A DNA stretch of 17,914 bases from Candidatus Woesearchaeota archaeon (lineage in GTDB: Archaea; Nanobdellota; Nanobdellia; Woesearchaeales; GW2011-AR4). The translations under genes and the position numbers were made by a program. Where the stretch lies: assembly GCA_030631975.1 (NCBI GenBank), contig DAOVKD010000002.1:1-17914 (forward strand). Direction: 5' to 3'. Positions 8,245 through 15,010 of the stretch are shown in pieces (the first letter of the stretch is position 1; every line of letters begins with the position of its first letter). The notes beneath the pieces are model-generated. The model did no database searches. It saw nothing but the letters and a program-made list of their open reading frames with translations, and was not told the origin of the DNA.

Positions 8245-9294
8245 CTAATTACTATCTTTTTCAAATAGAATATTTATCAGATTAACTATTCTACAGCTGT
8301 ATCCCCATTCATTATCATACCATAAAATGAGCTTTAAATAATTACCATCATTCACTGAAGTCCATCGATGGTCGATAATAGCAGAGTATTCCATACCTTT
8401 GAAGTCTATTGAGACAAGGGGCTCATAATTATTATAAAAAATCTTATATTTCTGTTTTTTTGCTTCATTCTCAAATAAGCGTTTAATTTCTTCGGCTATA
8501 GCCTTTTTATTCAGCTTGACTGAGATATCTGCGGATGAAACACTGGCAGTTGGAACCCTATAAGAGAATGAATAAAATTTACCTTTCAAAAATTTTAATA
8601 TTTTACAAGTCGCATCAATGGCAGTGGTTGGTTTTGGCAATAAAGAAAAGGTACTTGCACGTCCAAAGGTGTAATGTGAATCAATATGTCCTGGGTAAGC
8701 AAAAGATGCTGTTGGCCCGTCTAAAAGATTCTGGTATTGAAGCCACGGATGCAATGTAGTCATAAACCCATGATTAATTCCATATTCTCTGTTTAATACA
8801 TTAATTACTGGGGCAAAGGCATTGGCATCACAAATACTGTTTGATATAATCAAGTCATTTTTAACATCAATTTCATTTTCGTTTACCCCCACAATAATAA
8901 ATCTGTCAACTAATTTTTCTTCCGGGGAGTACGAAATTACAACTTGCTTTACCCTATCTTTAAGCTTTCTTGCTCTAACTGTGTTATTGTGGACTCCAGA
9001 AGAGTCAACAACTCGTGTTGCATTATGTTTGTCCCATGGTACTTCATCAATATTTTTTTCATGATAAACAAAAATCTTTTTTCCATCTACAATAATCCCA
9101 GATTCATCAGAATTGATTTCTTTGTCGAGTCTGCCATATAAAGAATCATATTTTAATTGATAAGCTATATTTTTGTTGTCTGGGTTGATATCGTTAATAA
9201 CAATAATATCAAAATTTTTACTCTCTAATACTTTTCTAAATATTGCTCTTCCAATTCTACCAAATCCATTTATCCCAACAAACCTTTTTTCCAT
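8245..9294 (-). CDS. Divergent GAPDH-family dehydrogenase
   Basis: A 349-residue protein of the bacterial/eukaryotic GAPDH type, not the distinct archaeal type. The NAD-binding start is VGINGFGRIGR (6-16), with D35 at the end of the second strand suggesting NAD. Catalytic Cys155 in SNSICDAN and His182 in TTLHPWLQYQ are kept, and WYDNEWGYSCR near the end is canonical. The Cys-Thr-Thr of GAPDH is Cys-Asp-Ala, the His-x-x-Thr-x-Asp segment is H-P-W-L-Q-Y, and the Thr-Gly loop reads PKPTTAI. Both phosphate-anion sites are thus altered, so glyceraldehyde 3-phosphate is an unlikely substrate. ATG 9294 is preferred over the in-frame TTG at 9351 because it precedes the Rossmann strand and has a TATA element at the leaderless distance. 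It is last in the six-gene cassette. Confidence 0.85.
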   Translation of the reverse strand: MEKRFVGINGFGRIGRAIFRKVLESKNFDIIVINDINPDNKNIAYQLKYDSLYGRLDKEINSDESGIIVDGKKIFVYHEKNIDEVPWDKHNATRVVDSSGVHNNTVRARKLKDRVKQVVISYSPEEKLVDRFIIVGVNENEIDVKNDLIISNSICDANAFAPVINVLNREYGINHGFMTTLHPWLQYQNLLDGPTASFAYPGHIDSHYTFGRASTFSLLPKPTTAIDATCKILKFLKGKFYSFSYRVPTASVSSADISVKLNKKAIAEEIKRLFENEAKKQKYKIFYNNYEPLVSIDFKGMEYSAIIDHRWTSVNDGNYLKLILWYDNEWGYSCRIVNLINILFEKDSN

Positions 9295-9314
9295 GAGAGG
9301 AGGAACTTTTGCGG

Positions 9315-9325
9315 ATTTAAAAAAC
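9315..9325 (-). promoter_or_regulatory. Putative internal TATA box before the GAPDH-like gene
   Basis: On the minus strand GTTTTTTAAAT is centred about 25 bases before ATG 9294, just after the stop of the nucleotidyltransferase gene (9341). It suggests that the GAPDH-like gene can be transcribed on its own as a leaderless message, and it supports the choice of start. Confidence 0.45.
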
Positions 9326-9340
9326 TTCCTAAAAATTATT

Positions 9341-10069
9341 TTATCCTTCAATTCGCTTTAGTTCTTCAGTGGCTCTTTTCAAATCTCCAGGGGTGTCAAT
9401 ATCCATGCAAAATGAGCCATCTGCTATTACAGGCATTACATTTTCTATTTGGCACAATTCCTCTATTGGTACATTAAAAGGCAAGTCAGTTTCACCTTTT
9501 AAAAAATGGTTTTCTATTATCTTATAGATTTTTTTTGCTGTACCTAATTTAAGTTTATAGAATCCTGGCGCAGTACCATATACTTTATTTTTATCCATTT
9601 TTTTCTTAATCTCTTTTATTCTTCCATTAACTAGAGAAATCTTTAATTCATCATCCCTTTGTTTTGCCTTCTCACTTGTATCAACAAGTATGCTTGCATC
9701 ATGTTTTGACATGAGGATTTTTTTTACATTGTCTTTTGAAATGATAACATCACCAGGGGTAAATACCAGATCGTCATTAATATATTCTCGTACAGCCCAT
9801 AAACTTGACATATTGCCTTTCGTATGATAATATTCATTAAATACATAAATAATTTCTACACCATTATATTTGCTCCCAATTGCCCTTTTAATAAGTTCAG
9901 CCTGATAGCCAATTACAATGATTATTTTCTTTATGCCTTTCTGGACTGCACTATCCAGCACTCTTTTAAGCAGTGCCTTCCCATTTATTTCAAGCAATAA
10001 TTTTGGTTTTCCTTTGGTCAGGTCTTTTAACCTTGTGCCCTCTCCTGCTGCACAAACAACTATAATCAT
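9341..10069 (-). CDS. Nucleotidyltransferase of the NTP_transferase family, LicC-like
   Basis: A 242-residue single-domain protein with the pyrophosphorylase signature AAGEGTRLKDLTKGKPK (7-23). VIGYQAELIK follows, then the segment N-EYYHTKGNMSSLWAVR, and the metal-binding D107 in TPGDV. The pattern of a Gly-Asn-Met-Ser-Ser-Leu segment and the short length without a hexapeptide domain resemble small-substrate cytidylyltransferases. These include LicC (phosphocholine), inositol-phosphate and phosphonate cytidylyltransferases, rather than GlmU or RmlA. It should couple a phosphorylated compound to an NTP, giving an activated donor. Its ATG overlaps the SDR stop by four bases, so the two are probably co-translated. 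Neither the base nor the phosphate substrate can be read from sequence. Confidence 0.85.
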   Translation of the reverse strand: MIIVVCAAGEGTRLKDLTKGKPKLLLEINGKALLKRVLDSAVQKGIKKIIIVIGYQAELIKRAIGSKYNGVEIIYVFNEYYHTKGNMSSLWAVREYINDDLVFTPGDVIISKDNVKKILMSKHDASILVDTSEKAKQRDDELKISLVNGRIKEIKKKMDKNKVYGTAPGFYKLKLGTAKKIYKIIENHFLKGETDLPFNVPIEELCQIENVMPVIADGSFCMDIDTPGDLKRATEELKRIEG

Positions 10070-10785
10070 AAGAATTCAGCCTCAGATGATGATGTCAACA
10101 CTACCTGTTCCATCACTACATTTTTCGGTTGAGTTGCTATGAATAATGCAATGTCTGCTATAGTATCTGGTTGCAATACTTTTTTTCTCTCCTTTTCTGA
10201 CGGCACTTTTGACCTCGTCAATAATAATTCAGTATTTACTGTTGCTGGAGCAATTATAGATGCCCTAATGCCATTTTTCGCTTCTTCAAGATTTATTGAT
10301 CTTACTAGGGAAAACAATGCTTTCTTTGTTGCGGAATATGCTACTCCAGATAATGTGGATGTTCTTACTCCAGCACTAGAGCCTATATGAATTATTGTTC
10401 CTCCACCAGATTTCCTTAATTCATTTATGATTGCACGACTTACATTTATAGCCCCTGTTAAATTTGTTGATATAATTTCCTCTGTTTTTTTAGCGTCCAT
10501 ATTTTCTATATCTCTGTTAGGGGTATTGATGCCTGCAGAATTAATCAAAACCTTAACGTCATAATTATTTTCTTTGATGTATTTGACCATGTTCTCTATA
10601 CTCTCACTTGACCTTATGTCCATTACTGTACATGAGCATTTTTCACCTATCTCTTTTGAAACTTCTTCCAGTCTTTCCTTGTTTCTGCCTGCTATGACTA
10701 CTTTATGGCCATTTTCACAAAACTTTATGGCACAGGCTTTTCCAATACCTGATCCACCTCCAACAATTAAAGTGATATCTTCCAT
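10066..10785 (-). CDS. Classical short-chain dehydrogenase/reductase
   Basis: A 239-residue oxidoreductase. The cofactor loop is VGGGSGIGK (8-16), the AGRN segment at 32-35 with Arg34 favours NADP(H), and NSAG is at 82-85. The catalytic tetrad is N108, S137, Y150 and K154 (in VAYSATKKAL). The length is standard. SDRs of this type reduce ketones on sugars, cyclitols or acyl chains; in this cassette a cyclic ketone from the upstream cyclase would be a sensible substrate, which is inference. It has its own TATA element, lies 90 bases downstream of the glycerate-kinase gene and overlaps the nucleotidyltransferase by ATGA. Confidence 0.87.
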   Translation of the reverse strand: MEDITLIVGGGSGIGKACAIKFCENGHKVVIAGRNKERLEEVSKEIGEKCSCTVMDIRSSESIENMVKYIKENNYDVKVLINSAGINTPNRDIENMDAKKTEEIISTNLTGAINVSRAIINELRKSGGGTIIHIGSSAGVRTSTLSGVAYSATKKALFSLVRSINLEEAKNGIRASIIAPATVNTELLLTRSKVPSEKERKKVLQPDTIADIALFIATQPKNVVMEQVVLTSSSEAEFL

Positions 10786-10804
10786 AGTATATCTAGAATT
10801 GACA

Positions 10805-10817
10805 CTATATTAAAAAC
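10805..10817 (-). promoter_or_regulatory. Putative TATA box of the SDR-nucleotidyltransferase pair
   Basis: On the minus strand GTTTTTAATATAG is centred about 26 bases upstream of ATG 10785, within the 90-base gap after the glycerate-kinase gene. The spacing fits a leaderless transcript that starts a second transcription unit inside the cassette. Confidence 0.45.
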
Positions 10818-10875
10818 TTTTCTTTAGAAATATCTCTTAGAATTAGTTTGTACACTATCTGCCTGATTACTTCGC

Positions 10876-12168
10876 TTATTTCTCAAACATAAATACATAG
10901 ACATCTGAGACATTTGTTCCTGTCAGGCCTCCTTCTAAAAGAGTGTTTAATTTTTTATGTAGGTGAAAGGTATTATAAGTTTTGAGATATTCATCAACAT
11001 CTATATTTTTTTCTTTGACTTTTTTTATTGTTTCATTTGTTATTATAGCTCCTCTTACCCCATGAAGATAATCACGTCCATCTGTGGCAAAGGACACAAA
11101 CACAAAATTATCAAGTCCTTTTAGCTTTTTGATTATTATAGCAGCCAGATGCTGGTTTCTTCCACCTTTTCCCTTCTTATGTAATTTAACAGGGATTTCT
11201 CCTCCAGCTACAACTGCATATAACCCCTTTTCTGAAACACTTTCATATTTTCCCTTAAAATATTGTGCTAGTTTATCTGTTGCTTGTTCAATATCCCTGT
11301 AAAAAAATTCATCTATCATCCAGACATTTTTACATCCTGAATTTGTCAGGTGCTTTACCAGACTTTTTTTTGCTGTTGTATTGTCTCCAATAAGCACATT
11401 TTTTATCTTTAAATTTGTAAAATCATTTTTCTTTTTTGATTGCTTATCTATTATATTTTTTATTTTTGCAGGGGCGGAGTCATAAACTCCATATTCTTTA
11501 AGCACCTGCTTAGCTGTTTTTTTGTCTGTGGGTATTAAAGTGGGTCCTGAAGCAATAGCGCTGATGTCTCCCCCGTTGTCTAACAAGAGCATGTTAATAA
11601 TCTGCGTACCTTCTAACTTTTTGGCTATTTTCCCGCCTTTTACCCCCGAGATGGCCTTTCTGACAGTATTTACTTCTATTTCGGGGATTCCTTTAAGTAT
11701 AAGGAAATTTATAAAACCCAGCTTTTCCTTAAAGCCAAGCCTTTCCTCTGGATAAGACATCAATGCAGAACCCCCGCCAGACAATAAACTGATCACTATA
11801 TCTTTCCTATCAATTTTTTTCAGAAATTCTACCATCTCTTTGCCAGCTAAAAAACTCTTTTTTGATATAAATGGGTGTGTGGAATGGACTATTCTAATTT
11901 TCTTTGTATCGGAAGAGATATCGGGAGCAATAACAAGGCCTTCCTTTATGTTTTCCAGACCAAGTATTTTTTCTATTGTTTCAGACATAGAAACTCCTGC
12001 CTTACCGCAACCAATAATAAAGATGTCAGCATTAGATAAATCAAAGGATTCATTATCGACTATTAACTTGTTTTCTTTTATTGAGATATGTTCTTTTAAT
12101 AATAGAGAAGGGTGTATGCCAGACAACATCTTTTCCAACAATTCTTTTATTTTTGCCCTGTTTGTCAT
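10876..12168 (-). CDS. Glycerate 2-kinase, MOFRL family
   Basis: A 430-residue protein with the full set of MOFRL-type glycerate kinase motifs. These are IIGCGKA (51-57, with the catalytic Lys56), the STHPF and SLLSGGGSALMSYP loops, SGVKGGK, SGPT, then in the C-terminal MOFRL domain VAGGE, GGRNQH, FATDGRD and LTGTNVSDVYV. The family phosphorylates D-glycerate to 2-phosphoglycerate with ATP in the cytosol. Nothing catalytic appears missing. The usual role is in serine, tartrate or sugar-acid breakdown. Here it lies in a glycan cassette 26 bases after a VOC gene, so it may phosphorylate glycerate for a surface modification, or a related hydroxy-acid or polyol. The family call is secure; the substrate in this setting is not. 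Confidence 0.9.
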   Translation of the reverse strand: MTNRAKIKELLEKMLSGIHPSLLLKEHISIKENKLIVDNESFDLSNADIFIIGCGKAGVSMSETIEKILGLENIKEGLVIAPDISSDTKKIRIVHSTHPFISKKSFLAGKEMVEFLKKIDRKDIVISLLSGGGSALMSYPEERLGFKEKLGFINFLILKGIPEIEVNTVRKAISGVKGGKIAKKLEGTQIINMLLLDNGGDISAIASGPTLIPTDKKTAKQVLKEYGVYDSAPAKIKNIIDKQSKKKNDFTNLKIKNVLIGDNTTAKKSLVKHLTNSGCKNVWMIDEFFYRDIEQATDKLAQYFKGKYESVSEKGLYAVVAGGEIPVKLHKKGKGGRNQHLAAIIIKKLKGLDNFVFVSFATDGRDYLHGVRGAIITNETIKKVKEKNIDVDEYLKTYNTFHLHKKLNTLLEGGLTGTNVSDVYVFMFEK

Positions 12169-12194
12169 AGTAAAAAGAATTTTTAGCGGCCTTT

Positions 12195-12629
12195 TTAATT
12201 TACTTCAATCAACTCAATAGTATTCGAATCAGGGTCTTCTATATAGACCATGTGCTTTCCTTTATTTGGTCCAGCAGGTATTTCAAGAGGGTCACCTACG
12301 AATTTCACTTTTTTCTCCTTTAGCTTTTTTATCATTTCATGGAAATTATCTATATTGAAACATATATGGGCGCTCCCCACATTGCATAGTCTTGTATCAA
12401 TATTCTCTCCTTTTGGGGAAAGGTATTGGATGAGTTCAAGTGCACAGTTTCCTCCTTCGAGATAGGCAATATTCAAGTGAGCATCCTTTATTCCTGTTGC
12501 TTTTTCTGAAAATTCTTTCGGCCTTTCGGTTATATTACTAATCTCTAACCCCAATACATCATGATAGAATTTTACAGACCTATCTAAATCACTTACAGTG
12601 AAGCTCATGTGGTTAATGTTCTTTATCAT
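12195..12629 (-). CDS. VOC superfamily (glyoxalase fold) enzyme
   Basis: A 144-residue protein with two beta-alpha-beta-beta-beta modules. HMSFTVSDLDRSVKFYHDVL (7-26) is the first module and SAHICFNIDNF starts the second; VYIEDPDSNTIELIEV closes it. The four metal positions of the fold are filled by H7, E65, H88 and E139. The family includes glyoxalase I, methylmalonyl-CoA epimerase, dioxygenases and the cyclitol epimerase ValD, so the reaction is open. It starts two bases after the stop of the sugar phosphate cyclase gene, which suggests that both act in one route; isomerisation or epimerisation of the cyclase product is an attractive guess. It is unlikely to be a simple methylglyoxal detoxification enzyme in this context. 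Confidence 0.85.
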   Translation of the reverse strand: MIKNINHMSFTVSDLDRSVKFYHDVLGLEISNITERPKEFSEKATGIKDAHLNIAYLEGGNCALELIQYLSPKGENIDTRLCNVGSAHICFNIDNFHEMIKKLKEKKVKFVGDPLEIPAGPNKGKHMVYIEDPDSNTIELIEVN

Positions 12630-12631
12630 TG

Positions 12632-13777
12632 TTATTTATTTATGTAGACTAACTTATCTTTTTTTAAAAATGCAGCGCAATCAGATATAATGTAATCATA
12701 ATTTTTCATAAACCCCTCCAAAAATGCTTTTACAGCATCAGGTGTTGTCGCATAAAAAATCTTTCCATCTTTTTCATATGGTTTCTCAATACCGCTAATC
12801 AGCACAAGATCCATGCCATGCGCAGATGACTTCTTATCACGCATCATCAATTCTACCCATTTATCAATATTTATATTTTTTTCTATGCAGATATTCAAAC
12901 CAATCTTCTTCATCAAATTGATGATTTTTAGAACTTCTTCTTTAGTTATTAACCCTTTTTTTTCTGCAAAATTTAATGCAACAACAGTGCCGGCACTAAT
13001 GGCATCTCCATGCAAAATCCTGAAATCCGACATTTTCTCAATAGCATGCCCGAATGTATGGCCCAAATTACTTACTAATGGGTGTTTCTTCCTAATCTTT
13101 ACCCGTGTTTCAATAGACAATTTAATTATATTCATTAAGATATCATTAGGGGGGAGTTGCCCATATTTTTCCAATAGTGATATTAACTTTTCAGAACTGA
13201 GAAGACCATATTTGAACACTTCAGAGTACCCTTGCCTCAAATGGTATTTTGTATTTGTTTTCAGGAAATGAATATTGTTATATGATATTATGGGATAATA
13301 AAATGTTCCTAAAACATTCTTGCTTTCTTTTGTATTCAAGCAGGTTTTACCAGCAGTTGATGCGTCAATCTGGCCAATTAATGTTGTGGGTATTGTGATG
13401 AAAGGCAACCCCCTCATGTATGTTGATGTTGCAAAGCTGACCAAATCTATAATTATGCCTCCGCCGATTGCAATAACCAGGTCTGCTAAGTTACATTTAT
13501 TTTTTTCAAGAAAGTCAATCAATTTTGGGTAAAAATCAAGAGACTTATTTTGCTCTATCGCTTCAACTTTGAAGAAAAATGATTCTTTGTCATGTGTTTC
13601 TAATTTTTTCCTGAGCAAATTGCCCCATAATTTGTCAACTTCTTTGTCAATAACGATGAAAAATCTGCTGAAATTATTGCTATCAAATGTCGATATCCAG
13701 TCCATATTTTCATCATCATCAATAATGAAATTGATTGTGTCTTCTTTTGTGTACGTTGTTGAAAATTTCTTAATCAT
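12632..13777 (-). CDS. Dehydroquinate-synthase-like sugar phosphate cyclase
   Basis: A 381-residue member of the sugar phosphate cyclase superfamily (dehydroquinate, epi-valiolone and deoxy-inosose synthases). The NAD site is AIGGGIIIDLVSFA (103-116). TYMRGLPFITIPTTLIGQID, then ASTAGKT with D138 and K144, K153-N154, and the metal ligands E186, H240 (in NLGHTFGH) and H256 (in LHGDA) are all present. Counted against the Aspergillus enzyme, K219 matches K250, but the position of R264 is P233, in HPLVSN. The active site is therefore complete except for one substrate contact, arguing for a product other than dehydroquinate. It lies beside glycan genes rather than shikimate genes, heads the six-gene cassette, and has its own leaderless-type promoter. 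Confidence 0.82.
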   Translation of the reverse strand: MIKKFSTTYTKEDTINFIIDDDENMDWISTFDSNNFSRFFIVIDKEVDKLWGNLLRKKLETHDKESFFFKVEAIEQNKSLDFYPKLIDFLEKNKCNLADLVIAIGGGIIIDLVSFATSTYMRGLPFITIPTTLIGQIDASTAGKTCLNTKESKNVLGTFYYPIISYNNIHFLKTNTKYHLRQGYSEVFKYGLLSSEKLISLLEKYGQLPPNDILMNIIKLSIETRVKIRKKHPLVSNLGHTFGHAIEKMSDFRILHGDAISAGTVVALNFAEKKGLITKEEVLKIINLMKKIGLNICIEKNINIDKWVELMMRDKKSSAHGMDLVLISGIEKPYEKDGKIFYATTPDAVKAFLEGFMKNYDYIISDCAAFLKKDKLVYINK

Positions 13778-13799
13778 CTCAGTTTTGGAAGTGTAACGC

Positions 13800-13811
13800 G
13801 TTTAAAAAAGT
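13800..13811 (-). promoter_or_regulatory. Putative TATA box heading the six-gene cassette
   Basis: On the minus strand ACTTTTTTAAAC is centred about 28 bases before ATG 13777, fitting a leaderless transcript that begins with the cyclase. The 16-bp inverted repeat at 13836-13923 lies immediately upstream. Confidence 0.5.
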
Positions 13812-13835
13812 TTCTCATCATTGAAGATCATTCTA

Positions 13836-13923
13836 TAGTATAAGGTAAGCTCATAGACGACAAGAATTTGCATCTTATATATGGATTTCGACGGAAGCAT
13901 TAAAATCAGCTTACCTTATACTA
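13836..13923. repeat. 16-bp perfect inverted repeat with 56-base spacer
   Basis: TAGTATAAGGTAAGCT at 13836-13851 is repeated as its exact reverse complement at 13908-13923. The element fills most of the 179-base gap between the methyltransferase stop and the cyclase start. It could fold as an RNA hairpin at the 3' end of the methyltransferase message, act as a protein-binding pair upstream of the cyclase promoter, or be terminal repeats of a small decayed element. No flanking target-site duplication is visible. A 20-codon ATG frame (13881-13943) crosses the right arm; I have no evidence that it is translated. Confidence 0.8.
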
Positions 13924-13956
13924 AAGAACATTGGTTTTATTAACCTTAAAAATTAC

Positions 13957-14784
13957 CTATTTAATAGCCTTTATTACCCAATTGCCCTGAAGATATTTTC
14001 TGTTTTTCAAGGATTTTATCTTTTGCATTATTCCATTTTTATCTGGAACCTTATAGTGCCAATGGGAAACATCAACCTGACTGAATTTTGTGAAAAAACT
14101 TTTCACTTCTTTTCTGCTGTATAATTTAGTCAATGGTGAAAAGCCATAGGCTTCAGAATATTTGTTTATTAATTCTTGCATGGACATTCTGAATAACTCC
14201 CTTCCAATAATTCCTGCATAAAAAACTCTTATTACATAATGTTGCCAGCTTTTTGAATAAAGCATAACTATTGCTTTACCTCCAGGTTTCAATATTCTAC
14301 ATATTCCATTAATCGCTTTTTGAGTATTAGGCGTATGGTGTAAAACTCCCATAGAATAAACTAAATCAAAAGTATTGTCATCAAACTTCAGATTTTCTGC
14401 ATCCATTACTTGCAATTCTGCTTTAAGACCATAAATCTCAAAAACGCGTTTAGCTTTATTAACAGCACCCTCTGTTAAATCAATGCCATAGCAAATAGCT
14501 CCATTTTTGGAGTACTGCTTTAAGTCTAACCCCATACCTATACCTACCTCTAAAACTTTTTCTCCCTTATGCTCTGAGAACTCTGCTATTTTAGGTATGT
14601 AAGGGGAGAAAATATTATACCGCTTGTAGTCTATATCGTCATAATACTCCTTTTCACCTGTTTTTTGTTTTGAATACCATTGGCCTGGCTGTTTATCATT
14701 CCAGTATCTCCTGATATCATTCTTTAAAGCATCCTTTAATGGAGAATCCTGTTGAATACTAAATGGATTATTTTGTTCAATCAT
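13957..14784 (-). CDS. Class I SAM-dependent methyltransferase
   Basis: A 275-residue protein. Motif I is VLEVGIGMGLDL (77-88), followed by CYGIDLTEGAV, then FDLVYSMGVLHHTPNTQKA (motif post-I/II) and RILKPGGKAIVMLYS, all typical of the methyltransferase 11 family. An N-terminal IRRYWNDKQPGQWYSKQK segment and a long C-terminal region with SMQELINKYSEAYGFSPLTK set its subgroup, seen with sugar biosynthesis genes. ATG 14784 is preferred: a GGGGGT precedes it and a TATA element lies about 30 bases upstream. In-frame ATGs at 14799 and 14898 would add 5 or 38 residues not typical of the family. A degraded copy of its 3' half is at 5735. The acceptor is unknown; a glycan or lipid-linked intermediate is likely from context. 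Confidence 0.87.
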   Translation of the reverse strand: MIEQNNPFSIQQDSPLKDALKNDIRRYWNDKQPGQWYSKQKTGEKEYYDDIDYKRYNIFSPYIPKIAEFSEHKGEKVLEVGIGMGLDLKQYSKNGAICYGIDLTEGAVNKAKRVFEIYGLKAELQVMDAENLKFDDNTFDLVYSMGVLHHTPNTQKAINGICRILKPGGKAIVMLYSKSWQHYVIRVFYAGIIGRELFRMSMQELINKYSEAYGFSPLTKLYSRKEVKSFFTKFSQVDVSHWHYKVPDKNGIMQKIKSLKNRKYLQGNWVIKAIK

Positions 14785-14809
14785 ATACTTTACCCCCATA
14801 TATATTCTT

Positions 14810-14820
14810 CTTAAAAATAG
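14810..14820 (-). promoter_or_regulatory. Putative TATA box of the methyltransferase at 14784
   Basis: On the minus strand CTATTTTTAAG is centred about 31 bases upstream of ATG 14784. A second candidate, GATTTAAAAAG, lies some 30 bases further upstream. The spacing supports the shorter protein form. Confidence 0.35.
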
Positions 14821-14918
14821 GGCAGAACTATTAGGACTTTTTAAATCTTTTGCGACTTGGATACTGTTAACTCTTCGACATATGGAATATTTAGGCAATA
14901 TTTATGAGAAACAAAATC

Positions 14919-14961
14919 ACTATTTCGACGAAATTGATTAATAAGAAAAATCGAAAATAGT
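14919..14961. repeat. Imperfect inverted repeat containing a 13-bp palindrome
   Basis: ACTATTTCGA at 14919-14928 pairs with TCGAAAATAGT at 14951-14961 with one bulged base. Inside the left arm ATTTCGACGAAAT (14922-14934) is itself a perfect palindrome around a central A. It lies in the 226-base gap between the methyltransferase start (14784) and the end of the methyltransferase pseudogene (15011). That gap otherwise holds only the promoter. It may be a transcript-end hairpin or an operator. Confidence 0.5.
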
Positions 14962-15010
14962 ATAACAATGGTTAATATGCCAACAATTAGAGAATATCAA
15001 ACTGTTTTAC

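Noticed and set aside
9295..9351. GAPDH-like protein starting at TTG 9351.
   Set aside because: The added 19 residues are not part of the fold, overlap the upstream gene and would place the TATA element inside the coding sequence.
13775..13825. Possible box C/D small RNA (ATGATGA and CTGA words) upstream of the cyclase.
   Set aside because: There is no D'/C' pair, the words overlap a promoter and start codon, and such short words are common in A/T-rich DNA.
13881..13943. 20-codon open frame in the inverted-repeat region.
   Set aside because: No family is recognisable, no TATA element stands at the right distance, and frames of this length are expected by chance.
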